NCBI GenBank assembly: GCA_903845215.1
Contig: CAIMWI010000033.1
Location: 1 to 47,580, forward strand
Length of the DNA stretch: 47,580 nucleotides
Direction: 5' to 3'
Origin: an uncultured Rhodobacterales bacterium
Lineage (GTDB): Bacteria; Pseudomonadota; Alphaproteobacteria; Rhodobacterales; Rhodobacteraceae
Shown one piece after another: positions 25,203 to 33,499 of this stretch. The position numbers were made by a program, and so were the translations under genes. The notes beneath the pieces are model-generated. The model was not told the DNA's origin. It made no database searches and saw only the letters and a program-made list of their open reading frames with translations. Position 1 is the first letter of the stretch, and each line of letters starts with the position of its first letter.

Positions 25203-26432
25203 CTAAGACGCCCGCGCCGCCGCGTTCTGATCAATCAGATATCTCTGGCTCAGCGGAATAGCCGCTGCCCCCAGGGACCGCGCCTGCGCGCCAACCGTGC
25301 CTTGGCGCACCTGCGGCATCGACACGCCCGACAGGTCCAGTCGTGCCAAAGCCTCTTGCGTGCGCGCCGTCACCATGGCGCGCACTTTGGGCGGCATCCA
25401 GCCGTCAATCAACACGGCCTCCAGTTCCAGCAAGGTCGCTGCCGACAAAATCGCCCCCGCCAAACCTTCGGCAGCCAGATCGACCCAAGCTTGCAAAACA
25501 GGCTCTGACACTTGCCAATGATCTGGGCTTTCCCACAAATGATCGGGGCTTTCTCCCGCCGCCGCCATCATCGATTCAAGCACCGACATTGAGGCCGAAT
25601 CAAACAGCCGCCGCATTTGCCCATCGGGGCCTTGAACCGGCAAAGGACCGACCCCTGCGGCATTGCCAGTGCGGCCTAAGAACAGCTGCCCGTTCAAGAC
25701 CAGCCCACCGCCTATGAAGGTGCCAAAGTAAAAGTACAAAAAGTCTTTCGGCCGCTCGCCGGTGCCAAAGACCAGTTCGGCCCCGCAGGCCGAGGTTGCA
25801 TCATTTTGCACATAAACCGGCAGGCCTGTCACGCGTGCCAATTCGGATTGAATGTCACGGTCGCGCCAAGCGTCCATAGCCGTCTGTGGTGCGCCCAAAG
25901 CTTGCACCCAGTTCCACAGCTGGAACGGCATGGCCACGCCCATGCCCCCCACCCGACCGCGCTGGGCGGGGGTAAGGTGGCGCAGCATTTCTGGCAAAGC
26001 GTCGGCAACAAACTCTACCACCGCATCCGGCGTGGGATAGCGATAAACGCGGCGGTTAGACGATCGCACCGCGCCCAGAAAATCAATCATCACCAGATCG
26101 GCCGAGCGTCTGCCAATTTTCAGCCCCAGAAAAAACGCGCCATCGGCCGCCAAGGACATGGGAATGGACGGCTGGCCGATTTTGCCGCGAAGGGGGGCGC
26201 CTCGCAGCAACAGGCCATCGTGTTCCAAGGCGCGCATGATGACCGAGACCGTCTGCGCCGACAGGCCCGTCATGCGCGCGATGTCAGTTTTCGCCAAGGC
26301 GTTGTGCTGGCGCACCAAGGAAAGAACCAGCCGTTCGTTATAATCGCGCATACCCGACTGGTTCGTGCCGCGCGGCGCAGCCGCCTCGGCACTCGGCTTG
26401 TCGCTGACGATTTCGGCCTGTTGCGGCGTCAT
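25203..26432 (-). CDS. frcR: ROK-family transcriptional regulator, probable repressor of the fructose operon (FrcR-like)
   Basis: A 409-residue protein. A winged-helix DNA-binding domain (about 30-95, with LAKTDIARMTGLSAQTVSVIMRALEHDGLL) is followed by a ROK sugar-binding domain. The kinase phosphate motif is degraded (KIGRRSADLVMIDF in place of DIGGT), and the CxCGxxGCxE zinc motif is absent, so it should be a regulator with no kinase activity. It forms a minus-strand pair with the FucU-like gene, divergent from frcBCAK, as in Sinorhizobium. The palindrome at 26999-27017 is its likely operator. A 21-bp tandem duplication (25517-25558) encodes ESPDHLW-ESPDHWQ. Confidence 0.82.
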   Translation of the reverse strand: MTPQQAEIVSDKPSAEAAAPRGTNQSGMRDYNERLVLSLVRQHNALAKTDIARMTGLSAQTVSVIMRALEHDGLLLRGAPLRGKIGQPSIPMSLAADGAFFLGLKIGRRSADLVMIDFLGAVRSSNRRVYRYPTPDAVVEFVADALPEMLRHLTPAQRGRVGGMGVAMPFQLWNWVQALGAPQTAMDAWRDRDIQSELARVTGLPVYVQNDATSACGAELVFGTGERPKDFLYFYFGTFIGGGLVLNGQLFLGRTGNAAGVGPLPVQGPDGQMRRLFDSASMSVLESMMAAAGESPDHLWESPDHWQVSEPVLQAWVDLAAEGLAGAILSAATLLELEAVLIDGWMPPKVRAMVTARTQEALARLDLSGVSMPQVRQGTVGAQARSLGAAAIPLSQRYLIDQNAAARAS

Positions 26433-26459
26433 GCTGGGATCGTGGTCCTTATCAAAGGG

Positions 26460-26903
26460 TCAGACGGCCCGACCATCGGCCCCGATGACGCCCTTGCGCA
26501 GAATCACATTGGCAAAGAGGGCGGGTTCGGTGGTGGCGATGATCGTATGGGCGGCGCGGATGCGTGGGTATAGGTCGGCCCCTGCCAAGGGTTTGACCAC
26601 AAAGCCCGGGGCAAGGCGGGCGCAGGCAGCATCCAGCCCTTGGTGAAAGGTGTTCGATTGCGTCGGGTCATTGTTTAACGCCGCGCGCATGATCGCATTT
26701 GGCACCGCGCGGTCCAAAGGCATAACCGTCAGGATTGCCTCTAAAATCGCCATCACGCCATGCCCGTCGGCCCGCACCAGACGGCGGGCGTGCTCTTGTG
26801 CCGGATAATTGGCATCGACCAAGGCAATCTCGTCCCCGTGCCCCATCGAGCGCAGCGTGAACAGCAGGTCTGGCCCCAGTATTGCAGGAATTCCGATCAA
26901 CAT
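26460..26903 (-). CDS. RbsD/FucU-family sugar mutarotase
   Basis: A 147-residue protein of the RbsD/FucU family, which interconverts anomeric or pyranose/furanose forms of sugars. The signature MGHGDEIALVDANYP at 20-34 includes the catalytic histidine (His22). The full length matches the FucU subgroup. It lies 27 bp upstream of the ROK gene and is divergent from the fructose transporter. It probably prepares the sugar anomer needed downstream. Whether it prefers fucose, ribose or fructose cannot be judged from sequence. Confidence 0.88.
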   Translation of the reverse strand: MLIGIPAILGPDLLFTLRSMGHGDEIALVDANYPAQEHARRLVRADGHGVMAILEAILTVMPLDRAVPNAIMRAALNNDPTQSNTFHQGLDAACARLAPGFVVKPLAGADLYPRIRAAHTIIATTEPALFANVILRKGVIGADGRAV

Positions 26904-26998
26904 CTTTGGTCACCACTTTAGCACAAAAGCCCGGCCAGACGACAGGCCAAGCCATAGGTTGGTGCGACACTGGGCAGGAATAGGGGAATCTGTCAATA

Positions 26999-27017
26999 AT
27001 AAATCACTGTGATTTAT
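26999..27017. promoter_or_regulatory. 19-bp palindromic operator of the fructose operon
   Basis: ATAAATCAC and GTGATTTAT are perfect 9-bp arms around a single T, in the divergent promoter region between the FucU-like gene and frcB. A TTGACG -35-like box starts six bases to the right (27023-27028). AT-rich palindromes of this size suit a ROK repressor, so FrcR is the likely ligand. I see no second copy in the window. Confidence 0.6.
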
Positions 27018-27154
27018 CTATCTTGACGGATGACAGGGAATCGGCTTTTGTGCGCCCCATCGGGGGAGAGGGTCGGGCCATGGCCAGACGCAATCCTTGA
27101 TGAGGCTTCTTTACTGTCGGGGGAACGATCCCCTTTATCCTTGGGAGGACTACC

Positions 27155-28168
27155 ATGAAGTTCAAAGCTGTTGCCCTGATCGGCGCTGCTGCACTTGCTT
27201 TGGTTGCGGGTTCCGCTACCGCTGGCGATCTGGCTTGCCTGATCACCAAGAACAACACCAACCCCTTCTTCGTGAAAATGAAGGAAGGCGCTGAGGCTGC
27301 TGCGACCGCTGCTGGCCTTGATTTCCAAGCTTACGCTGGCGAAAAAGACGGCGATGCGGCACCGCAGATCACCGCCATCGAAAACTGCGTCACTGCTGGC
27401 GCCAAGGGTATCTTGATCACGCCCTCGAACGACTCGGTCGGCCCAGCTTTGAAGGACGCACGCGCTGCTGGCATCCTGGTTATCGCTTTGGACACCCCCT
27501 TGGCTGATACCGAAGCTCAGGACATCACCTTTGCAACCGACAACTTCGAAGCTGGTCTTTTGATCGGCAAGTGGGCGGCTGCCACCATGGGTGAAGGCGC
27601 TGCTACCGCCAAGATTGCTATGCTCGACATCAACAAGGACAACATCTCGGTTGACGTTGCACGCGACACTGGGTTCCTAGTTGGCTTTGGCATCGAAGTT
27701 CCGGATCTGAAAGTCATGGGTTCTGAAACCGACGCACGTGTGATCGGCCACGAAACATCGGACGCGAACCCCGAAGGCGGTCTGCGCGCGATGGAAACGC
27801 TGTTGGCCAAAGACCCTGACATCAACGTGGTCTACACGATCAACGAGCCTGCCGCTGAAGGCGCCTTCCAAGCGCTGAAGAACGCAGGCAAAGAAGGCCA
27901 AGCGATCATCGTTTCGGTTGACGGCGGCTGCCCCGGTGTGGCTTCGGTCAAGTCGGGCGTTATCGGCGCCACCTCGCAGCAATACCCGCTGCTGATGGCA
28001 TCCAAAGGCATCGAGGCCATCGTGGCCTTCGCCAAGGACGGCACCAAGCCCACCGTCACTGAAGGCCTGTCGTTCTTCAACACCGGCGTCAACCTGGTGA
28101 CCGACAAGCCTGCCGAAGGTGTTCCGTCGATCGACACCACCAAAGGCACGGAACTGTGCTGGGGCTAA
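27155..28168 (+). CDS. frcB: Fructose ABC transporter substrate-binding protein
   Basis: A 337-residue periplasmic sugar-binding protein (type I, ribose-binding-like fold). The signal peptide is MKFKAVALIGAAALALVAGSATA, with cleavage before GDLAC. The mature part has the typical ITKNNTNPFFVKMKEGAEAAA opening, and GAKGILITPSNDSVGPAL. Its best fit is FrcB of rhizobia, supported by the gene order that follows. GGGAGG precedes the ATG. Codon use favours GCT for alanine far more than the neighbours do, as expected for a strongly expressed binding protein. A hairpin just after the stop codon (28197-28222) likely sets a higher transcript level for this gene. Confidence 0.92.
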   Translation: MKFKAVALIGAAALALVAGSATAGDLACLITKNNTNPFFVKMKEGAEAAATAAGLDFQAYAGEKDGDAAPQITAIENCVTAGAKGILITPSNDSVGPALKDARAAGILVIALDTPLADTEAQDITFATDNFEAGLLIGKWAAATMGEGAATAKIAMLDINKDNISVDVARDTGFLVGFGIEVPDLKVMGSETDARVIGHETSDANPEGGLRAMETLLAKDPDINVVYTINEPAAEGAFQALKNAGKEGQAIIVSVDGGCPGVASVKSGVIGATSQQYPLLMASKGIEAIVAFAKDGTKPTVTEGLSFFNTGVNLVTDKPAEGVPSIDTTKGTELCWG

Positions 28169-28196
28169 TATCCCACACGATCTGACTTGATTAAAG

Positions 28197-28222
28197 GAAG
28201 GGCGGCTTTACAGTCGCCCTTC
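28197..28222 (+). terminator. Intercistronic hairpin between frcB and frcC
   Basis: GAAGGGCG (28197-28204) and CGCCCTTC (28215-28222) form a perfect 8-bp stem with a 10-nt loop, followed by a weak pyrimidine run (TTCATAC). In binding-protein operons such hairpins act as partial terminators or 3'-end stabilisers that favour the first gene. The same role is likely here. Confidence 0.6.
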
Positions 28223-28275
28223 TTCATACACGGTTGGCCGAACTGCCTGCCGCTTAACGGGGGGATTGCAAGACC

Positions 28276-29355
28276 ATGAGCACCCAAGACACGCCGACAA
28301 AGGTGATTTCGGATTTCGAAGCTGGTTTGGCCAAAGCCGACAGCACCGTCGCCAATTTCGATCGCGATGACAAATCCTTCATCCATATCATGCGGAACTT
28401 TCTGCGGACCTATCCAACGATGATCCCCGCTTTGGTGCTGGTGATCTCGATCGCGGTGTTTTCCATCATCGCACCGCGCTTTTTTGGCATGGGTGCGCTT
28501 TCGACGGTTCTTAAACAGGTGACAGTGACCGGCTTTATCGCGCTGGCCCAGACCTTGATCATCCTGACAGCGGGTATCGACCTGTCTGTGGGGGCGATTT
28601 TGGTGCTCAGTTCGCTGATCATGGGAAATCTGGCTGTGATGTCAGGGCTGCCCGCCTTGCTGGCTGTTGGGATTGGCGTGTTTTTTGGCGCGCTGATGGG
28701 GGCATTGAACGGAATTTTGGTGGCGCGCGTCAAATTGCCGCCGTTCATCGTGACCTTGGGAACTTTGTCGATCTTTTCGGCGCTGACCCTGTGGTATTCA
28801 AAGTCTGAATCGATCCGCAACGTTGACATCGAGGCCAAAGCGCCCGAGTTGCTGTGGTTCGGGCAAAGCGCGAACTTTGGCGGTGCCAGCCTAAGCTTGG
28901 GGGGGCTGACGCTGTTTTTGTTGGCGGCCGTGCTTTGGTATGTGCTGAACCATACCGCTTGGGGGCGGCATGTGCACGCCATCGGCGATGATCCCGATTC
29001 GGCGATGCTGTCGGGCATTCGCGTCAATTCCGTTCTGATCTCGGTTTATGTGGTGGCAGGGCTGATTTGCGGCTTTGCGGCATGGATTGCAATTGGTCGG
29101 GTTGGCTCTGTGTCGCCCATTGCGTTTTCGACAGTGAACCTTGCCTCTATCACGGCTGTGGTGATCGGCGGCACTTCGCTGTTTGGTGGGCGCGGGTCGA
29201 TCATCGGGTCGGTTTTGGGGGCGTTCATCGTGGGCGTGTTCAACACGGGCCTTTCGCTGGCAGGGGTTGACGATTACTGGCAAATGTTTGCTGCGGGCAC
29301 GTTGGTGATCATCGCCGTTGCCCTAGATCAATGGCTGCGGAGGGCGTCACAATGA
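28276..29355 (+). CDS. frcC: Fructose ABC transporter permease
   Basis: A 359-residue inner-membrane permease of the ribose/fructose (BPD_transp_2) type. The N-terminal tail of about 45 residues is cytoplasmic, followed by eight to ten hydrophobic spans. Conserved stretches include TAGIDLSVGAILVLSSL, GALNGILVARVKLPPFIVTLGT and GGTSLFGGRGSIIGSVLGA. Length agrees with FrcC. It works with frcA and frcB. Its stop overlaps frcA by ATGA. Confidence 0.93.
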   Translation: MSTQDTPTKVISDFEAGLAKADSTVANFDRDDKSFIHIMRNFLRTYPTMIPALVLVISIAVFSIIAPRFFGMGALSTVLKQVTVTGFIALAQTLIILTAGIDLSVGAILVLSSLIMGNLAVMSGLPALLAVGIGVFFGALMGALNGILVARVKLPPFIVTLGTLSIFSALTLWYSKSESIRNVDIEAKAPELLWFGQSANFGGASLSLGGLTLFLLAAVLWYVLNHTAWGRHVHAIGDDPDSAMLSGIRVNSVLISVYVVAGLICGFAAWIAIGRVGSVSPIAFSTVNLASITAVVIGGTSLFGGRGSIIGSVLGAFIVGVFNTGLSLAGVDDYWQMFAAGTLVIIAVALDQWLRRASQ

Positions 29356-30137
29356 GTGCTGTCAAACCTATTTTGCAAGCAAAGGGCTTGCTGAAGCGTT
29401 ACGGGACCGTCGTGGCGATGAGCGGTGCAGATTTCGAACTGTATCCGGGCGAGATTCTGGGTGTCATCGGCGACAACGGGGCCGGTAAATCGACCCTGAT
29501 CAAGGCCCTGTCTGGCGCTGTGATCCCTGACCATGGCAGCATCGAGCTGGATGGGCGCGAAGTTCACTTTCGCGGCCCCGAAGATGCGCGCAACTTGGGG
29601 ATCGAGACGGTTTATCAAAACCTCGCCCTCAGCCCCGCGCTGACCATTGCCGACAACATGTTTCTGGGCCGCGAATGGCGCAAGCCCGGCATTCTGGGAT
29701 CGGTGTTTCGCCAGATGGACCGCCCCCGCATGGAAAAATTCGCCCGCGACAAGCTGAGTGAATTGGGCCTAACCACGATCCAGAACATCCATCAGGCGGT
29801 GGAATCTTTGTCGGGTGGCCAGCGCCAAGGTGTGGCCGTGGCACGGGCGGCGGCCTTTGGGTCAAAAGTTGTGATCTTGGATGAACCTACCGCTGCGCTT
29901 GGCGTCAAAGAAAGCCGCCGCGTGCTGGAATTGATCCGCGACGTGCGCGATCGGGGCATTCCGATCATCCTGATCAGCCACAACATGCCCCATGTGTTCG
30001 AGGTCTGCGACCGCGTCCACATCCACCGCTTGGGCCGCAGGCTTTGCGTGATCGATCCCAAGCAACATTCGATGTCAGATGCCGTGGCCTATATGACGGG
30101 CGCAAAACTGCCCGAAGGCGTGACAGAGGCGGCATGA
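29352..30137 (+). CDS. frcA: Fructose ABC transporter ATPase
   Basis: A 261-residue single ABC domain, unlike RbsA-type proteins that carry two. Walker A GDNGAGKST is at 40-48, the signature LSGGQRQG and Walker B VVILDEPTAAL. The start at 29352 overlaps the frcC stop (ATGA), and its own stop overlaps the frcK start in the same way, so the last three genes of the operon are likely translated as a coupled unit. Length and single-domain form match FrcA of rhizobia. Confidence 0.93.
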   Translation: MSAVKPILQAKGLLKRYGTVVAMSGADFELYPGEILGVIGDNGAGKSTLIKALSGAVIPDHGSIELDGREVHFRGPEDARNLGIETVYQNLALSPALTIADNMFLGREWRKPGILGSVFRQMDRPRMEKFARDKLSELGLTTIQNIHQAVESLSGGQRQGVAVARAAAFGSKVVILDEPTAALGVKESRRVLELIRDVRDRGIPIILISHNMPHVFEVCDRVHIHRLGRRLCVIDPKQHSMSDAVAYMTGAKLPEGVTEAA

Positions 30138-30745
30138 CCCCGGCAGCCCTCGCCGACACTATCCGAGCCCAAGCGGCAGCACACCAAGGGCGGTTTATAG
30201 CCGCCCTTGCAGGCCCGCCGGGTTCTGGCAAATCAACCTTGGCGCAGGCCGTGGTGGCCGAATTGGGCCCCAGTGCCCGCGTTGTGCCGATGGACGGCTT
30301 TCATTACGATGACGCCATCCTGATCGCCCGTGGCCAACGTGCGCGCAAAGGCGCGCCGGAAACCTTTGATGTGGCCGGATACCGCCACCTTCTTAGCCGC
30401 TTGCGGGCCGAGGATGAGGTCGCCATTCCCGTATTTGACCGTTCGTTAGAACTGTCGCGCGGATCGGCTGATCTGGTGACCGCAGACCACCGCATTCTGG
30501 TGACCGAAGGCAACTATCTGCTTTTGAACGAAACGCCGTGGACCGACCTTAGCACTTTCTTCGATCTGACCGTGATGATCGATGTTCCCGAACCTGAACT
30601 GGACCGCAGGCTGTTGGAACGGTGGGATTTTTACGGCAAAACCCCGGCCCAAGCCCGCGCATGGATTGACGGCAACGATATGCCCAACATCCGCCGCGTC
30701 ACCCAAGGCTCGCGCCCTGCTGACATCACGGTGCGGTGGGGCTGA
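30134..30745 (+). CDS. frcK: FrcK-like P-loop kinase
   Basis: A 203-residue P-loop kinase related to uridine and pantothenate kinases. Walker A GPPGSGKST is at 27-35, with PMDGFHYDDAIL (about 52-63) and VTEGNYLLL as family markers. In rhizobia the equivalent gene closes the frc operon and is proposed to phosphorylate the imported sugar. No kinase assay is implied here. The start ATG overlaps the frcA stop. The stop codon TGA abuts the stop codon of the convergent DMT permease gene (TGATCA at 30743-30748), leaving no spacer. Confidence 0.85.
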   Translation: MTPAALADTIRAQAAAHQGRFIAALAGPPGSGKSTLAQAVVAELGPSARVVPMDGFHYDDAILIARGQRARKGAPETFDVAGYRHLLSRLRAEDEVAIPVFDRSLELSRGSADLVTADHRILVTEGNYLLLNETPWTDLSTFFDLTVMIDVPEPELDRRLLERWDFYGKTPAQARAWIDGNDMPNIRRVTQGSRPADITVRWG

Positions 30746-31678
30746 TCATTGCGTCATCGCGCGCCGCGCCTTGGCACGTTCGACGCCCAAGTGCCGTTCG
30801 CGCAGGATGATCATAATGCCGGCCAGAATAACCAACGCAGCGCCCGACAGCATGGTCAGGGTCGGCACCTCGCCAAAGATAAACAGCCCGATTCCCAGCG
30901 AAAAGATCATCGAGGCATAGTCAAAGGGCGCCACCAACGAGGCATCCGCCTCGCGGTAACTGGCGGTAAGAAAAATCTGCCCGATACCGCCCAAAATCCC
31001 GCAAGTGACCAACAAAGCGGCCTGCGCGGGCGTGGGCCATATCCACCCGAACGGGATCGTTACAAGTGACAGCAGGGTCGAGGTCAGCGAAAAGTAAAAG
31101 ACGATGGATGTGGTGCTTTCGGTCAAGACCAGCTTGCGCGCAAAGACTTGGGCAAGGGCTGAAAACATCGCCCCGCCCAGCACAACCATAGCCCCAAACG
31201 CCTCGCGAGAGCCCGCACTGGCCCCGACCGAAAGACGAGGGCTTAACACGATCAGCACCCCCAAAAGCCCCAGCGCGACCGAGACCATGCGAAACAGCCG
31301 CACGTCTTCGCCCAAAAACATCGCAGCCAAGATCACCACCATCAGGGGCGAGGCGTAGCCCACCGCCGTCACCTCGGGCAAAGGCAGGTAAGACAGGCCT
31401 GCAAAGCCCAACCCCATTGCAATCGTGCCCATCAGACCGCGCCAGACATGGCCGATCGGCTGAACCGCCCGAAAGCCCGTGCCCAACTGCCCCTGCACCG
31501 TCAGCCACACCACGATCACCGGAATGGCAAAGGCCGACCGAAAGAAAACCGCCTCGCCCGCAGGCACATGGGCGGCTTTGATCAGCGATTGCATGACAAT
31601 AAACACCAGCACCGAAACCAGCTTGAACATGATTCCGCGCAAGGGGCGAGACAGGGGGGTGGTCATTGGCTGGGTCAT
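30746..31678 (-). CDS. DMT-superfamily (EamA) transporter
   Basis: A 310-residue inner-membrane protein with ten predicted membrane spans arranged as two EamA repeats (about 15-145 and 165-295). The substrate of this broad drug/metabolite exporter family cannot be inferred. Family features include [37 protein letters not shown] and a charged tail of Arg and Glu. An alternative start four codons in is possible. It is divergent from the adenine deaminase gene, so a purine-related exporter is one idea, but context is the only support. Confidence 0.85.
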   Translation of the reverse strand: MTQPMTTPLSRPLRGIMFKLVSVLVFIVMQSLIKAAHVPAGEAVFFRSAFAIPVIVVWLTVQGQLGTGFRAVQPIGHVWRGLMGTIAMGLGFAGLSYLPLPEVTAVGYASPLMVVILAAMFLGEDVRLFRMVSVALGLLGVLIVLSPRLSVGASAGSREAFGAMVVLGGAMFSALAQVFARKLVLTESTTSIVFYFSLTSTLLSLVTIPFGWIWPTPAQAALLVTCGILGGIGQIFLTASYREADASLVAPFDYASMIFSLGIGLFIFGEVPTLTMLSGAALVILAGIMIILRERHLGVERAKARRAMTQ

Positions 31679-31716
31679 GCCCTACCTGACCACCCAAGCC
31701 CGCCCGCCGCAAGGGC

Positions 31717-31753
31717 GCAAAGCGCTGGACGCCGCAGGCCATCTGCGCTTTGC
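31717..31753 (+). promoter_or_regulatory. Inverted repeat upstream of the adenine deaminase gene
   Basis: GCAAAGCGC (31717-31725) and GCGCTTTGC (31745-31753) form a 9-bp stem with a 19-nt loop that ends about 10 bases before the ribosome binding site AAAGGAG. It could be an operator or leader hairpin. It does not match a purine riboswitch. Confidence 0.3.
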
Positions 31754-31772
31754 TTGTCGAAAGGAGATCACC

Positions 31773-33473
31773 ATGATCCAATCCCCCTTATCCGCCCGCA
31801 TTGCCCAAGGCCGCGGCCTTGAACCTGCCGATCTGGTGCTGAAAGGCGCGCGGGTGCTGGATTTGATCACGGGGGATTTGGTGGCCAGCGATGTGGCGAT
31901 TTGCGGCGATACGATTGTGGGGGTCTTTGACAGCTATCAGGGGCGCGAAGAGCTGGATTTCACAGGAAAAATCCTTGTCCCCGGCTTTATCGACACGCAT
32001 CTGCACATCGAAAGCTCGCTTGTCACCCCGTTTGAGTTTGACCGCTGCGTCACCCCGCATGGGGTAACCACGGCCATTTGCGACCCGCACGAGATTGCCA
32101 ATGTCTGCGGGCTGACCGGCATTCACTACTTTCTTGAAGCCGCCCCCTGTTTGCTGATGGATCTGCGCGTCAACCTGTCATCCTGTGTGCCGTCAACTCA
32201 TATGGAAACCACCGGCGCGCGGCTGTCTGCGGCCGACATCGCCCCCCTTATGCACCACCCCCGCGTGATCGGATTGGCCGAGTTCATGAACTACCCCGGC
32301 GTCTTGGCCCGTGACCCCGACTGCTTGGCCAAGCTTGACGCCTTTGCTGGCCGCCACATCGACGGCCATGCGCCGCTTTTGCTGGGGAGGGATCTGAACG
32401 GCTATATCGCCGCCGGTATCCGCACCGAGCATGAGGCGACCTCTTATGCCGAGGGTTTGGAAAAGCTGCGCAAAGGGATGCGGGTGCTGATCCGCGAAGG
32501 GTCGGTGTCCAAAGATCTGGCGGCGATGGTGGGGCTGTTGACTGAAGGTCAAGCGCCCTACCTGTGCTTTTGCACCGATGACCGCAATCCGCTGGATATC
32601 GGCGAACAGGGCCATCTGGACTATATCATCCGCACCGCCATTGCCCTTGGCGCGCCGCCCTTGGCTGTCTACCGCGCCGCCAGCCTATCGGCGGCAGAGG
32701 CTTTTGGCCTGAAGGATCGCGGGCTGATCGCACCGGGCAAACGTGCTGATATTGCGGTGATTGACAGTTTGGAAAGCTGCCAAGTCTCTGCCGTCTTTGC
32801 CGCAGGCCGTTTGGTGACCGATGCCGCCTTTGCCGCGCGGGCTACTGTCGCCCCTGTGGCGCGCCACTCGGTCAAGGCGCGCAAGGTGACGGGCGCGCAG
32901 TTTCGCACGGGGGGCAACCGCGTACAAACGCCGGTGATCGGCGTGATCCCGGGCAAGATCATCACCCAACATCTGACCTATGACATCCCGCCTATCGACG
33001 GCGACAAACGCCCCGACATCGCCCGCGATCTGGTGAAAATTGCCGTGATTGAACGCCACGGCGTGAACGGCAACATGGCCACAGGCTTTGTGCAAGGCTT
33101 TGGCCTGCAACGCGGCGCGATTGGGTCAACCATCTGCCACGACCACCACAACATCGCCGTGGTCGGGGCGAATTATGAGGACATGGCGCTGGCCGCAAAC
33201 CGCCTTGGCGAGATTGAAGGCGGCTTTGTCGTGGTCGAAGGCGGCCGCGTTCTGGCCGAACTGCCCCTGCCCGTGGCCGGATTGATGAGCCTGCAAAGCT
33301 TTGAAGATGTCCGCACCGCGCTGATAGCCCTGCGGTTTGCGGCGGAATCGCTGGGTGTGGTGCTGGAAGAGCCATTCTTGCAACTGGCCTTTCTGTGCCT
33401 GCCTGTCATCCCGCATCTAAAAATCACCGATCATGGCATGGTCGATGTCGATAAGTTCGAAGTGATGCCCTAA
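31773..33473 (+). CDS. ade: Adenine deaminase (AdeC/Ade family)
   Basis: A 566-residue amidohydrolase converting adenine to hypoxanthine in purine salvage. The metal-binding HxH motif is at 76-78 in [14 protein letters not shown]. The C-terminal half has the family's extra domain, with [18 protein letters not shown] and ITDHGMVDV. Length fits the bacterial enzyme (about 570-600). AAAGGAG lies seven bases before the ATG at 31773; the frame is open further upstream, but that part overlaps the divergent gene and is not protein-like. The next gene, an Lhr helicase, follows after 26 bp. Confidence 0.94.
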   Translation: MIQSPLSARIAQGRGLEPADLVLKGARVLDLITGDLVASDVAICGDTIVGVFDSYQGREELDFTGKILVPGFIDTHLHIESSLVTPFEFDRCVTPHGVTTAICDPHEIANVCGLTGIHYFLEAAPCLLMDLRVNLSSCVPSTHMETTGARLSAADIAPLMHHPRVIGLAEFMNYPGVLARDPDCLAKLDAFAGRHIDGHAPLLLGRDLNGYIAAGIRTEHEATSYAEGLEKLRKGMRVLIREGSVSKDLAAMVGLLTEGQAPYLCFCTDDRNPLDIGEQGHLDYIIRTAIALGAPPLAVYRAASLSAAEAFGLKDRGLIAPGKRADIAVIDSLESCQVSAVFAAGRLVTDAAFAARATVAPVARHSVKARKVTGAQFRTGGNRVQTPVIGVIPGKIITQHLTYDIPPIDGDKRPDIARDLVKIAVIERHGVNGNMATGFVQGFGLQRGAIGSTICHDHHNIAVVGANYEDMALAANRLGEIEGGFVVVEGGRVLAELPLPVAGLMSLQSFEDVRTALIALRFAAESLGVVLEEPFLQLAFLCLPVIPHLKITDHGMVDVDKFEVMP

Positions 33474-33499
33474 ACGCGTGTTCGTGCTATACATAAACG

